64,000 bases of DNA from Apostichopus japonicus (GCF_037975245.1 NC_092563.1:1701001-1765000), one strand, 5' to 3'. Counted from the first letter of the stretch, positions 46,508 through 60,300 are shown. Numbers and translations are program-made. Notes: generated from the letters alone by a model not told the origin.

Positions 46508-49500
46508 GGAGGAGTTACAGTCAGATAGCCAGAGAAACATCAAATGCCTTGTCACTGGTTGTGACAAGCTCTTTTCAACTCTACCTGCAATGTGGATGCA
46601 CAGTGCTAAGACACATCATGTTTACAAGGTGAATGTTGTATAGACTACAAAGGTGCATGTACTTTAGTCTAGCTTTAAACATTGGCTGCTTTACAGAACA
46701 TTTAACATCACAAATTCAGACATCCTTGTAATTGAATCAAGTTTTTAAATCTTGCATTTATGTCTAAGTGCATTGACTGACCTTAAAGTCACTTATTCTT
46801 TATATCTTGCCAAAGGCAAAAGGAATAGATTAGAGGGGGGCAATGACATGTAACTTGTGTGTGTATGGTGACTCTCACGCTGTTAAACATTATGACTCAA
46901 AAAGTGTAGGATTGATGTTCTTCATACTGGATATTTGGATACTTCATGTGGTGAGTTGTATGAACGAGCTTGATGGCCAAATCCAGAGGTCAGTGTAGAC
47001 CATAAATCTGAAATCTTAGACTAATACAGCCGGGAATAATTATCCAGTATCACATTGGAAAATGCCATACAAAATGGTCAAGCTGCTATACAAGAGTAAA
47101 GATGTATACCAATTTTTCTACACAGAAAAAAAAAGGATTCAGTCAGAGAAAAAAATTCTGAGCCTAGAAAATTCTACACAAAATTTGATGTTTTAAGTAT
47201 GCTCTGACTTCACAAGCTTGTTAGAGTTAATTTGAAATTTAGAGACTTGAATGGTGACACATTGCAATGTTCACTGGTTGAAACGTCCAATCAAAGTTCT
47301 TTATTGGACTCATGTAATATGTATTTTAAGAACTGTAATTGAAGCTCTAAGGTTAAAGTGTGTCCTAAGCAATGTGACAGCAGATTAGTATCACTTAGTT
47401 TGCATGGCATCCCACACGGTGCATCCGTCCTCGTAATGTTACATCAACAATACATTTTTTTCCCCTTCTTTTCTCAATACCAGGATGAGGCATTCAAACA
47501 AGCAATGTCAAGCACCAAGAAAAAAGATCGCTCAAAGTCGGTCATCAAGCAGTTTTTTTGTCCAATGGCTGGATGCAACAGGGGAGAAAGCGGCAATAAA
47601 CCCTTTGATCGACTAACCACTTTGAAAATGGTAAGAAATGACTACCTCTTGATCCAATCTTGTAAAACAATGTTTTGTGTTTATCTTGGTTAACATTGAA
47701 CATTGGATATATTCACTCTTCAATAAAATATTTTAAGAAATGTTGTCCATCACTTTGACCAGTAAAGTTTCAATTCAAACAAAGGACAAAACTGTCTTTT
47801 GTTTTTCAAAATTTCAGCTTTTGCTTTTTGGATGTCATACTGATATGAGAATAGTGCCTGTTTTACAAGATTTTCAGAGACTAATGGAATCTGTAACATT
47901 TTCATTGTTTTATGATCATGGGATGAACGCCTCTGAGGGTGTCCTAACTTGATCAATTGGAGTCTCGTATTGAGTTCATACTAAGATTTGTCAATTAATT
48001 TGGTTAAAATTGCTGGTAGACAGTAATGGAGTGGTAGAAAAGTGCAATATGTTGCTTTAAACTAGTGTTATGGCCCAGTGAATAAAGGCAGTGGCATAAG
48101 AAGCAGTGAAAGCTAACATATAGGGAGTGTCATGGGTTAGAGTCCTGGTTAGCTAAAAGTAAGATGGGTTTTTTATCCATGGTAGTTAGAAGGGGCCTTC
48201 CAAATGGTACAAAAAATAAAAAATGAACTATGGCTATTCCAATTGTGAAGTGTACGTAATAAGCTATACAGCCTCTCCCACATGTGACTGTTGAACAATT
48301 ACAAATAACTGCCCTTTCAGGTGGTCCGTTATAGATATTAGATTATGAAGGAAGGCCAATTGTGATCAACTCCCCATCACTGGTATCTATTGCTAGATAA
48401 TTGATTTTCTTGAAGTTGATCTCAAAATGTTTCGGTCTTAACCGAAGGGGTTAGAACTAATTTTCTTTGTCTCTCTCTCCAAATTAGCATTATATCAACC
48501 AACATGCAGAGAAAAAGTTTGTATGCGAGAGGTGCGGCAGCAAGTTTGGCAGTTCAAGTTACCTGGATGTCCACGTCAGCCGCTGTGGTCAGATGTTTAA
48601 ATGCAGCTGTGGAGTACCATATACCACACCAGAGGCATTATATGTACATGCTAAGAGACAAAAACATGAACTTACAGAAGAATTCCTCAAGTCTCGGTGA
48701 GTGTTGACACTTTATATCGGAAGAGTAGGTCGGGCAATATGGCTTTTGGCTGCACAGGAACAGGACCTTTTAGATTTAGTGGTTTATTTGTATACTATTT
48801 TCAAGATCGGTACTTTCATATTTGGAACAGAAATTTCTATGCTTTAGAATCCTCTTTGTGACCCTGGAGAGACCAGCTGCAGTTTTATTGAACCTAATAG
48901 AATAGGTTCATAGTAGTTAGGTTAATTTTTCCTGAAATCGGAATTTTCTGCATAGTTTTTGGAAAAGTGTGAAATTTCATTCAATTATAAGATTCCTCAT
49001 AGAATTTTTTGATGGTTATTTACAAGAATGTTAATTTGCCTAGGTTTAAGGAGAGATTCAGGTTTTCATTTTGAGGTAGTATTAGTTAATTGAGAAAACA
49101 CTGTGACTTCATGCAGTGATCGGGAAGCTTCATTCACTTTTTCTTTTTTCATTAATTTCTTTTTAGAAAATACAAATGGCGCAGGAAAGACTTGGAGGCT
49201 AAAGCATTTAACAAACCCACTGTTAAAAAGCGAGGCCTTGTTCCACTGCTTCCGAAACCACCTGTGTTTATACTTCACCAAATAGTTTGCCCAGTAAAAG
49301 TTTCCACCTGCACCCAGACAGATGGAGGGCATTTACCTTCGTACCCAACCCCAAAGAAGAAAAGGCAATCCATCACTAACGAGAAGAGACTAAAACAGCC
49401 TACGACAAAAAGGAAAAGAATTGACCGAAATGCTGAGGTTTTATCACAACGACATGCTAATACTGGTAGTGATCACTTTGCTTCTCAACAGTTACAAAGG

Positions 49501-50796
49501 TTAGCTTCAACTGCAGAAACAGAGTTGACCAACATTCCTTACAATGTTATTCAAGTCATTTCAGACAGACAAGGTCCAGTGACCATTCAGCAACCCCCTC
49601 ATGAGAGGAATGGTAGAGCCCATTTTGCAAATTACTCCCGTACACTGTCGTCTGCATGCAATCAGTTAACCTCGCAATCACCTTTACATTATTCGAGTGC
49701 TGCCACAGATGGACTCTCAAGTCAAGGTATTCAAAGTTCAAATTTGGTATCTGTTGGAAGTTCACTAGCGGGTGGGATACCCAGCAGCTCCTCTCATGGG
49801 TCAGGTTGCATGATGACAAACATAGGGACATCAGCACCATCCAGTAGCTATCAAACTAATGTAGTGACAGTCTCCACTGGTTCAGATCCGGAGCAAGCTG
49901 GCACAGTGCAAGCTGCGTCTAATTTACTCACTATGGCAACGGGGTCGAACGTGATATCTACAGCAAATGAACCGCAAAACGCCCTCTCCTTCGCAAATTC
50001 ATCGACCTCCACAGAGAGTAACGATTCGATTAATTTCCGCAGCATCGGTACAACGTTTGAAACCTTCGGAGTGCCGACACAGACGGATTTCAGCTTCTTG
50101 GATTTGTTTGCCTCTTGTGACATACAGACTCAAACCATAGAGAGCATATTTGCCTGCAGTCCGGTCAACCAGGAAACGTCAGCTACCCAGACACAACTCC
50201 AGTTGCTTAGGGACAGAGCAGTGGAGACTATTGCAACTACCACGACGGATGCAGAGACATTGGTGAACAATATGCTGGAAGAAGATGCACATCAGACGTC
50301 CATGCAGACCCAGACATTAATAGCAGAACAGAGTACCATGGAGACACAAACTCCCAGCAGCAGTACCCATGCTCTGAATAATATGAGAACAGTCGAACTC
50401 CAGACTATGACCCACTCCACGATTGCTACCTCTCCTTGCCCTCTTCCTGAAGGAGAGGGGGGTCTGCAACAAGAAACACAGGAAACACAGACAATGAAAA
50501 CATTGTCATCCCACGATCTACTCTCTCTTGATATCTACACCCAGACGGGACTGAATGATGTCGACCTCTCAGATAGAACTCATCTGGATGACCTGGAGTT
50601 TGCGGACATTCATACGCAAACGATGGACGACTTTGATTTGGGAGTTTTTGGAATGGATGGGAACAGCACGTCTGTCCAAACAGATGTCCCACTCGTCAGC
50701 AGGGGAGAGGGTAGCCATACTGTAGGTACACAAGTTCAAATGGAGACGGTCTCAGCTGACGTTCAGACTGATGCACATACTGTACGAATAGTCTAG
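46473..50796 (+). CDS. ATMIN: ATMIN/ASCIZ-like zinc-finger transcription factor with TQT cluster, 4 exons
   Basis: Nuclear zinc-finger regulator; the vertebrate protein drives transcription of dynein light chain DYNLL1, binds that light chain through TQT motifs, and interacts with ATM. Exons 46473-46628, 47484-47630, 48488-48696 and 49167-50796 join in phase to 713 aa (human 823). Four zinc fingers occupy residues about 24-165: 'CLVTGC...HSAKTH', 'CPMAGC...HYINQH', 'CERCG...HVSRC' (C2HC-like) and 'CSCG...HAKRQKH'. The long last exon is rich in Ser, Thr and Gln with about a dozen TQT/QT motifs (CTQTD, PTQTD, QTQTI, ATQTQ, QTQTL, ETQTP, ETQTM, YTQTG, HTQTM, VQTDV, VQTDA), the signature of this family. 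The start has a good context (AAGATGG). Two out-of-frame ATGs sit just upstream at 46451 and 46454. A possible ATTAAA polyA signal is at 51268-51273. Confidence 0.93.
47035..47185 (+). repeat. Dispersed repeat, copy B
   Basis: Diverged partner of 35255-35400 ('atccagtatcacattggaaaatgc', 'caagctgctatacaagagta' blocks). It lies in ATMIN intron 1. Confidence 0.55.
48062..48300 (+). mobile_element. tRNA-related SINE, copy 2
   Basis: Same family and orientation as 39237-39490: 'gttatggcccagtgaataaa', 'gggttagagtcctggtt', 'ttttttatccatggtag', 'gccttccaaatgg', 'ccaattgtgaagtg'. In ATMIN intron 2. Confidence 0.65.
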
Positions 50797-50799
50797 TTA

Positions 50800-53700
50800 T
50801 TACAAACAAGTATAATGGATGGAAAGTTTGTAACGTAATCATGTAGCTATGTGTTATGAACGAATCAAAATTCAACTGAAGGAGTCCAGTGATTTCAAAC
50901 CAGTATAACGGATGTAAATTTGTAATGTAATTATGTTGGGTACGTTCTGACTGATTCAAAACTCTACTGAAGGAGTCAATCACCAACCATACTGAAGGAT
51001 GGTCTTAGAGTACAGATGATGTTTCTTTACCAATTGATCAAGACATTTTCTCAATGTTTGTTGTGTTTTTTGTCATTTGATCACCAAAGGGATATGGTCA
51101 CATTATGATTAGTGATAGAGAAATACAAGAGAAATGTAATGATTTGATAGTGTTCTGGAAACTTTGTCAAATATCCTGGGAAATGACCTCTTTATTATCT
51201 TTCGGGACCATCCAGGTGGATCGACAAAGATTTTTTTGATGTAGTCACAAACTTTTGACAAAGTTATATTAAAGCCTGTAGTTGATAAGCTTTCTCAATG
51301 GTAACTTGCTATTCTAGCTACTCCAATGTGAGCACAGAAAATGTCAGTTTGTTAATGTCATTTATTTCTAAATTTGTGTCTAACTTAACAATTCAGTTGG
51401 AATTGTTGTATTCCCAGTGTATGCTGGATTTAGCTTCAAGTCTAGTACTATCTTCATGTAGAGTGTAACCTCTTGTACTCTTTTCCTCAGATAATTAACC
51501 CCTCATTTGGTATGCAATCTGAAATTGAGTTCTCCTGTAAGAAGAGTGTTGAGAGGTTTTAGTCTTTCATGTATGATTCCCATTGATTACAGTGTGTGTA
51601 TGCTTTATGTAAAGCGTCAAGCTCTTTTGTCCATATTTTATTATATCATAAATTATCATTGTCCTGAATGTATTGAAATTTCCTTCCTCTTGTTACAGAA
51701 TTAATAAGGACAGCAGCAGTAATGAAACAAAACAAAATGGATATTTTGTTAAATGCATTTTTTGTATTTCTATCAATTTCGTCAACAACTTTTAATGAAC
51801 TACAATATCACCTGAGACTTTAGCAAGTTACAGTTGAAAGACTATACAAGACCTGTAGGCCAATGCCAATGATATATTATTCAATACTGATACAGAAACA
51901 AGTAGAATAGTAATGAAAGAAGACTAGAAAGTGAGACTTAAGAAGTCACATCTCCAAAAGGAAGAAGGCAACTCAACATGTTTAAAATGAGACTGGCAAT
52001 TTCATGCATCCAGGTGTAGTATTAACACAAGTACTGATGCAATACAATACAACAGTAGTTACATGCAGGATATGATACTGTGTGTTATAAATAACTGACA
52101 AAAATCCAAAACAAATGAAGGGTTCCTGGTTACTACTGCTTTGGTATTTACAGAGTCAATGTGTTTTCATTTGCAGTGCAATTTCCCCACCCCCCCCTCC
52201 CCCCATGAAATACATTATCAACATATAAAGACACAGTACATTGTTGGCTAAGGGGACAGTTGTTAGGTTAGGGCGACCAGATGTCCCATAGTTTTCAGGG
52301 AGTCTCCATGTATGATGTACCTGAATAAAGTTTCCCCTGTATTTACGGTCCCCATATCATACCAAGAATCTCTGAACTGTTCCCATAATCATAACAAGTG
52401 TCCACGGAACTACTCCCCACTTTGAAAAAGGTCAATATGATCTACTTGGTGTTTATAAATTCCAAGTCAATGAAGATAATGATATGCTATATATATATTT
52501 CTGTGGAATTTTTTTGGCTAGGTGGCACCCAGGTATTAAATCTCAACTATGATTAGAAAGTCACAATTTTAAGTAAGAACATTGTCTGCAATGTGGAGGA
52601 GTACAGATTGTCAAACAATCAAATCCATACCAAACACTTTAATCATGTGGACAACGTTGACTGTTCATTGAAACTGTAACAAATCATTCGATCTACAGTG
52701 TACAAACATCAATATTGATTGACAGTGCAAGCACTCTGGGGCATCTATATTCCAGCAATGTCAAGTGTACATTTTAGTAAATGTAGCACCATAGCAACAC
52801 ATTCAGTAAATTAGAACTGGCTTATTCAACGGCAAACTACTCTTCACCTTTCATAGTATGAACGGTATCCAAATCAGCTTAATTTGGGAAACGGAAGAAA
52901 CTAAACGATTGATATAAAAATTTCAAAATGCATTAGAACAGACACAAAATGCAACCATCATTATTAGCTTAATTGACAGACTATAAGTGATAAACCATTC
53001 CCCCAAATAACTAGCTGACCATTTTTTTGCTCTGTCTGTGTTTGGGGAATGACCTTCTGTAAATTTATGATGTCATAGTGACGCTTGGATATGAAACGTT
53101 ACTTCTCATTGCTTTGCTTTACACGTTTTCAAAGTACTGTCAACAGTGTTGACACTAACAGCAATGCTATAATAAGGTCATGTTTACAGTTTTATGATTT
53201 AAAACTTAGCATTTGTAAAACCAATTTCCATTTACAGAAAATAATGGGGATAAATAAATTAAATAAAAATGATGCACAGGAGACTTGATGTTATCATATT
53301 TATTATTTAGACTTGATCAAGTCTTCAGCACTGTGTGTGAAGGAACAATATATCTGTGATATCTCCCAGACAGAATATGATTTGTCTTCTTTGTCTGGGG
53401 GGGAGGAGGGAGGGGAGGGGGTTGCTCATGAAAGATAACTGTCTTCATCAAATAGACCTATGATGATGGTTGGATTTGTGTCCCTTTAATAATGACAACT
53501 TTTCACTTTAGATGAACACCCTGGAAGACCCTTACCTTACCCATCAGACACAACCATCCATCTTCAAAGTTTTACATTTTATTCATCAAGCCCAGGAAGA
53601 CTAAAACAAGATTCACAAATTGGAAGTAACATGCTAACAGTTCCATCAATATTTAGTACTGATTATAATTTTTCTGAACTGTTTGGACGGAATGTTGCAA

Positions 53701-54290
53701 TACTTAACACCAATGATAATTCGTGAATGCTTCACTGGTATTACAGTAGAAATGTGAAAAGAGTGAGAAAAAAGTAATGTGATATTTCTTTTCTATTTGA
53801 ATCATATAAATAAGACTATTTTCAAAATGCCCAACAAAGGAAAGGATTTAAAATGACATAAATTGCTAAAAAATTGCTAAAACAATTAGGAATGTACAAG
53901 ATATATATGTGTCATCATATGTGTCATCATATGTGTCAATATCAGAAAAGTGGCTGTTCTAAAATTAATTTCTACCATTCCAACTACTTCGCTGTGAAAT
54001 GAAAAATTTCTGAATAATTTTCTTCACCTAAAATATTGAATACAATAAATGCACAACCTGACCATCCAAATTCTTACCATCTCAATTTTACATCATGTAG
54101 ACACACACGTCATCCCCATTGCAATGATTCCTTCAAAAGTTATAAATGTATAACATTGAACAACAAATTACCAGCAAGATAATAAGAATCTGTATCCAGA
54201 ACAACTGCAATGATATAGCTGTCCAGACCACCCACTCTACTACATTTCCTGGAAGAGAAAAGAAGGCACATTGCATTTTCCAATTTTTTT
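50800..54290. other. Convergent intergenic region between ATMIN and the unrecognised gene
   Basis: Expected to hold both 3'UTRs. Candidate plus-strand polyA signals are ATTAAA at 51268 and an AATAAA near 52323. A dispersed repeat copy lies at 53290-53500. No further coding exon recognised. Confidence 0.45.
53290..53500 (-). repeat. Dispersed element, copy 3 (partial, inverted)
   Basis: The reverse complement carries 'gaagacttgatcaagtctaa' and a 'gggagatatcacagatatat' block matching the 109-bp monomer of 11646-12408. 'gatgatggttggatttgtg' at 53463 matches the right end of that family, in plus orientation. Confidence 0.5.
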
Positions 54291-54294
54291 ACCT

Positions 54295-54312
54295 TCAATC
54301 AACTACATCTAC
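54295..54312 (-). CDS. Possible terminal coding exon of the unrecognised gene
   Basis: After a pyrimidine-rich acceptor (aaactctacag) the sequence joins in phase 0 to the large exon and gives five codons (VDVVD) followed by TGA. Weak: it is short and other downstream exons may exist. Confidence 0.25.
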   Translation of the reverse strand, partial: VDVVD

Positions 54313-54594
54313 CTGTAGAGTTTATGAGAGGACTGGAAATGCGGTATTCAACTCATGTTCTCCCATGTAGTGTCATACTCTCTATCATGGTTTATATCCC
54401 TTTGAAGCAGATAATCAAATTACCACAAATCTGCAACCGTTTAGATCAAACCTGTCAGTCATTCCGATATTGCTATTATATGCTTCACAACCAAGCATTT
54501 ACTCCATCGGGCAGGTACAGTCAATGGGACTGGATAAATGTTCTCATATAATTCTGTTAGCATAAAGAGGAACATTTAACCCTTGCCCACTCAC

Positions 54595-56082
54595 CCCGGG
54601 CAATAATTCTGTGGCTAAGTCCGAGGCTGTTTTCCTGTCTATGATACCTCTGTGAAGGGGTTCTCCCAAGTCTTCTGTATGCGGCAAGTCCCCACCACCT
54701 CTCATGCCAGTAGGGAGCGTTCTAAGCCGATGAGTCTTATGATTCTTTCTGTCCGTTTTTTTATTCAACTGCTGTGATAAATATTTCGACGCTTGCAGAA
54801 TCTCTTGGACGGACTGTAATTCCTTGGCTAGGGAGAAATCCTTCTGTGAATATTGAGAAGATGTGTCCATGTTGGACTGGTTTCCATCTGGATCTGTGTC
54901 TAATCTGAAACATAACTGTTCGAAGCGCTCTGTTGGAAGAACTGTGTACTTTGGCTTCTCCTTGTACCTTCCTTCGGCTGGTTCAGAATTTGAGTTTGAG
55001 GTAGGCAGTCGAGCTGATATTTCTGTGAATTCATTAGAACCCCTGGAGTAGCGATGTTCGGCGAATTCATGATCATCACGAATTCTCCTCTGTTGGGGAG
55101 TGACTTTCTTCAAGGGGTTCAAATCGTTAAGTAAACCTGCTTGATGAAGTAGCATTGATGAATTAGAGCTTCCCCAGCCTGTCATTGCAGTTGGTCGTTG
55201 CCGAACATTATTATGGTCTTCAAGTAAATGGGTGAGACGCAAACGGTGAAGCCCTTCAGAACTAAACGGGTCATTTATTTCAACTTTATGAACCTGATAT
55301 TCTTGCAAATTATGATTTCTACTTTCCTGTTGATCATTAGATGACTCTGCTACCAATTCTGCACTCTTTGTCTGAGTGAGGTCTCCCTCACTGATGTCAT
55401 GTTTACTCCTTCTCCTTGTACTATGGGCATCTCCAACAGCGCTGGACTCTTTAACTCTTCCCTCTGACGCTGATTTTTGGGGAGCACGTGACTCACTTTT
55501 CTTTTCTTTCCAACTTGATAATTTCGCTGGTTTGTTAGCAGCCTTCAAGGTTTTCTCAAAATGATCTCTCACTCTTTCCAAGTGAATTAATAGTTTCCTT
55601 TCATCGGAATTTGTGAAGTGATCGCTTGGACAGGGTTCAACAATTTTCCGATGAAAACCTCCCGGGCTGTAACGATATGTACCTGGTTCAACCGTGCATC
55701 TCCAATTGACTTCCTTTCCATGAGGCTTCTGTGTCTTGACATTTCCTCTGTTTTTCTTGCTCTCTCCAGTGCCATCAATTGTGTGCTTTTTAGCTTGAGA
55801 CCAGGCATATCTAACACATGGTGCTGCTGAACGCCAGCCGACAACAGCTTCCTTCCAGTCATTGCAGTATATAGTTGAAACTACATCATCTTCCAAGTCG
55901 CTGCAATCAACAAGACTTCTAGTTGAAGCACTGTATTCCTCACTATGAACTTCTTTTCTTGTCTGGTCTTTTGGACATGATGTGTTAACCAAGTGCAGGT
56001 CAAAATTTGGAGTTATACATGTTCTGGTATTGACATCATCTTCCATTCTTTAATTTGATGTCAAAGGTCATCTAAACTTGGC
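54595..56082 (-). CDS. Unrecognised protein, large coding exon (484 codons)
   Basis: I do not recognise this protein. The exon begins after an acceptor (tttcttctacag) at 56082, with first in-frame ATG at 56046 ('MEDDVNTRT'), and stays open to a strong donor (CCCGGG|GTGAGT) at 54595, phase 0. Without splicing it would run to a stop at 54544 (500 aa). It is hydrophilic and mostly disordered-looking, rich in Ser, Lys, Glu and Arg. There is an ordered-looking segment at about 60-145 ('CNDWKEAVVGWRSAAPCVRY', then 'GTYRYSPGGFH'), a predicted helix at about 150-175 ('LLIHLERVRDHFEKTLKAAN') and another at about 410-430 ('LAKELQSVQEILQASKYLSQ'). No signal peptide or membrane segment. A short upstream ORF (12 codons with stop) precedes the ATG. 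It converges on ATMIN. The coding status rests on open length and plausible splice sites. Confidence 0.7.
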
Positions 56083-56089
56083 CTGTAGA

Positions 56090-58360
56090 AGAAAAATAAA
56101 ATTGTGCAGTGCGTCTGTCTAATATCAAAAGCAAAACATGATGACAACAAAGATATCATGATATCACAAGAATGACTAGCCAGTGTCACGAATAGACAAA
56201 GCCTGTGAAACTACACAATTATGGCAGGATCATTTAACATTAAACATACATGTATGTAACAGAACATTTCAGGTTGCATCCTCTAAATATATAACTTAAT
56301 AATGTAGCTAAATTTTTGTTTTTCTCTTGTTGGACTTTTATCAAAATTTCTAGAGTTGTTGTCAGCATCACCTTCTCTATGTTCCTGTAGCAACAACAGT
56401 CTAGGCAATGCACATTTATATCATGGTTTGCTGAGATTTTTACCATAAAAGCTCTAGGACTCTGTGAAAAACAAAAGCACAGCTCCATGAAAGTCACATT
56501 TTTCAAGATGCAACTGTAAAAGCTGATGACTGATGCCAGCAGGCGATAGCTAACGTTAAGTCTGCATAGTTATTAAAATTGGCATAAACAACGTTTTCTT
56601 TTTAAGGTAGGATCAGGCCTAGACCTAGGTACTAACGTTATGCCTATAGGCCTACAGTAGTTGGCCAAAGGTAGGGTAGCCCTTAGTCTTACGTAGTCTA
56701 GGCCGATTTTATAGCAAATTGTTACACTGTAGTCTGTACAAACTAGTATATTTACGTGATTTCGGGAATCTTCCTCCTAGCTCCTTCAGAATTGAAATGA
56801 TTAGTCATACTTCATAGGACATAATTTGTGATTAAGTTGGTGATCTTATCACTTGCAACAAAATCGTTTCATTTTTAAAGGAGAGAACATCAACAGATTC
56901 ATTGCTGCTATTTACTAACTTGTATCTCACACAATTTACAAACACTGCGCTCAGTACATGCTAGTACAGTGAGATTTACAAGTGTGAAGTTACAACAATA
57001 TATACAGTGTAACAAATTCAAGTTGTACTTTCACAGAATGGCTTTCTGTACACTTGACGACCGAGGCCTGTTGATCGATAATCTGATTCATTATGGCACG
57101 CAGAAAGTGCATAAAACCTTTATACAAGTCTTTACCACATACGCAGATTGAAATACAACCTGCGAACTTTTCCGTCTAAATTCAGCGATGTACTTCCGTA
57201 GCAAGTAAATGTTCAATATTTAGGGAAAGAGCCTAAGAGGCGTTGAGATTCAGGATCATAGCCTCTGTTTTGTGACTCCACATTCATCCGAGCCTTAATT
57301 CATTCATATTTTCCAGAAACCCTAATTGACCCTGGATCCAGGGGCTACTAAGGCCCATCGCCCTCATCCTCTTGTCAATGTAAATTTCCATACGTATCAC
57401 TGAATCAAAGTTAAGCAGAGCAATCTCGTTCTATGCTAAGTATATGACTAATGATGTAATTATTTTGAGAAACAGACCACAGCATGTTATAAAAACAAGT
57501 ATCATATCGAGTGTCATAAACAACGTGGCTGTTTATATTCTTTTGCAGTTTTATACGTCCTAGTTTTGTCCCCGAAAATTTCCGCGTTGTAGGGTGGGGG
57601 CACTACCTTCCTACCAAGTTTGAGAGGAGTTTTTTTACACAAAATTGCAGATGTAACGTACACGCACACCTCATATTATTGCATCATCCTATGATACCCT
57701 GTCTACTTAGTCAGACCAACCCACCAAGTTTTAGTTCAGTAACTCAAGGGATGAGTTTGGCAGCAAGTATAGTCACAAATCATGATTTTGCATAAATCGT
57801 CGATATATTGACGTACCTTATCCCCAGTTTATTACATGTAGGGATGAGACCAAAAACAAATTACTTTTTTTAGTAATTTCAAATGCACCTGAAGACTCGC
57901 CCCAAACGGCGTGCCGCCCTCTGAAAAAGTTAACTTTCCGTTGCTTGCAAGTAAAAAAAATTCTTGTCGCTACAAAATGCAGACAGTAATGAAACATGAT
58001 ACCTTGTTATCTTTTATTTGGACCTGAGATCAGGGAGTTCCATAGCAACTCCCTGCTGAGATGTCCATAGCTGCTATGTACACTGTGTTGTGGGTATTGA
58101 CCGTAGCTGCATGCATTGAGTGTACACGAGTATCTAATTACCGACGGTAGCAAGTTGTGTGTATTTTCTTGGATCGATGGCGGTGTCTAACATTTCTGTT
58201 ACACCTCATTCGAAACTAGGTCAGATTACCGGCATCAGACGTTTCTTTGTGCGCGAGTCTTCACTCCCTTAAAGCTACGAATACATCACGATTTGTTTTT
58301 AATAACTGTACCTACTTTTAGTTTACCATTAAGGCAAATTACATTAACAGTGTAACATAT
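56090..58360. other. Upstream region of the unrecognised gene
   Basis: Probably holds its 5' non-coding exon and promoter. One possible minus-strand donor (CTAC|GTAAGAC) lies near 56690. No coding exon recognised. Confidence 0.3.
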
Positions 58361-59298
58361 GTAGTATCAGGCGCGTATCCAGGATTTTCAAACCCGGGGG
58401 GCGCGAATTACTATCTTAGCGGAGCGCCACCATCGGCTGTCGCGCAGCGTACAAGAAAATTCCTTGTTTTGAAACCCCCCCCCCCCCAGATGACCGGAAA
58501 CGGCACTTCTCGGGCTTGAAATGACCAACCAGATGTACACTTTTTGCCTGAGAACCAGGTATTTCCTAATAGTTTTTTTTTCCATCCATAACCTTTTTGA
58601 AGTTTGTCAACCCGGCACACATCATGTTCGACCTGATGGCATCTCCTGTGGGTCTTTGCTTTTGTAGGTGATTCTACGTCGCGGCCCACAATACCCGTCA
58701 GCCCCACTTTTCAAGGTTTTAAGCCCCATATTTGTTGAGAATTTGAAAATTCACATTTCTCGTGAATAAACTCACTTGAAAACATACCCATAATGTTGTA
58801 CAAAATTTCATCTATGGACAACCAATATAGAAAAACTTCCTTGAACCCCTAACAGACCGGTCAAAATTGCACGAGTAGAGGGAAGTGTGATGCAGAATGT
58901 TGGTCAGAAATTTTCGAAAATTCAGACACAGTTAATTTATTGGTGTACAAACATTAAAACCTCTTATAACGGCTATTATAAAACTTGGTTGAAGGAAATG
59001 AAAAATACCAGATATTTCCGATATCAGATAACCGAACACTACACACATAGGCGTAGGAGGCGGGGGCTGCAGCCCCCCCCCCCCTACCAGATATTTTCCC
59101 CCTGAAAATTCGGGCAGTATGCTGAGAATTTTTCGGGCACCTACTGAAAGAAAAATTAATAGCAATGGTGTAGCGGAAATGAATAGTTTAAAAATGATCT
59201 CCTTGGTAATTAAAATAAAGTTCTAAGCTTGGCCGAAAAAAATAGCAGATATTTCCTTCAACCGAACACTACACACATAGGCGTAGGAGGCGCGGCGG

Positions 59299-59682
59299 CA
59301 GTGGCGGAGCTAGGGGTATTGGTCAGGAGTGGCGAGAATGGTCTGTAGGAGTGCTTTCGACACTATCTAAGCGGAGCGCCACCACTGGTTGGCGCGTAGC
59401 GTACAGAAAATTTTTGAATAAAGATACTCCCTAGATCGCCGGAAATGACCCTTTCCAGGCCTGGCTAATTTGCAAATAAACGAAGAATAAGGTGTCATCG
59501 CCAAATTACACGAACAAAATGTGACAAATGTCAATAAGTAGATGAGAGCGCAATAAAAAAGTTAATAATCTAGAAAAAGTAAAAAGTGGTAAAGAGCTGA
59601 AAAAGGCGCCAGCAGTCCATTTGAGTCCGTCGGGGGGGGGGGGGGTCATCCACCCCCCGACCGTATGGACGCTCCGCCACTG
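59299..59682. mobile_element. Non-autonomous hAT element, TIR CAGTGGCGGAGC, copy 1
   Basis: 384 bp with inverted ends CAGTGGCGGAGC / GCTCCGCCACTG and flanks CGCGGCGG / CGTGGCGG (7 of 8 match), the 8-bp duplication typical of hAT. Inserted in a second copy of a flanking repeat ('accgaacactacacacatag', also at 59030-59050). Confidence 0.85.
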
Positions 59683-60007
59683 CGTGGCGGGGGTGCAGCC
59701 CCTAATTCGCCATTACTAATGTGAAAGAGAGTTTTGACATAATTGGACCTCCATGCTTTTTATACATCTACATGAGACATGTCGTTGTTTACATTAGCAA
59801 CCCGCGAAATACTGCGCAATTTGAACGGACCGTACGGTACATGATGGCATGCGATGTAATAACCGATGCTTGCTTATATGATATTGACATGAACACGTTT
59901 TTGGTTATTTTTTCAGGCAAGTCGGACAGTTTTGAGGCTTTTCATCCTGGAACGCCATTTTCATGCTCACTGATATGATGTGATATCTGCTGTTTGCGTT
60001 ATTCGAA

Positions 60008-60300
60008 CAGGCGCGTAGCGAGGAATTTGCCAAGGGAGGGGCGAAGCCTGTAGGCAAATAATCTAAGCGTAGCGCCACCATAGGTTGGCGCGAAGCGTAG
60101 AAGAAAATTTTGGCCGAAAATGCCTCCCAGATCGCTGGAAATGGCACTACCCAAGATCATTTGTTAGCGCGAAGCGTACAAGCAAATTTTGGCCGAAAAT
60201 GTCTCCCAGATCGCTGGAAATGACACTTCCCAGGCCTTGTAAGTTGCCTCTAAGCACTTTCTATTTTGAAATTACTTAGCGATATCATTTAAAAAAATGC
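60008..60300. mobile_element. hAT-like element fragment with CAGGCGCGTAGCGAGG end
   Basis: The left end resembles the other elements, and the body repeats the 'gcgccacc..ggttggcgcg.agcgta' block and 'tcccagatcgctggaaatg' twice in tandem. The right end was not identified. Confidence 0.45.
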
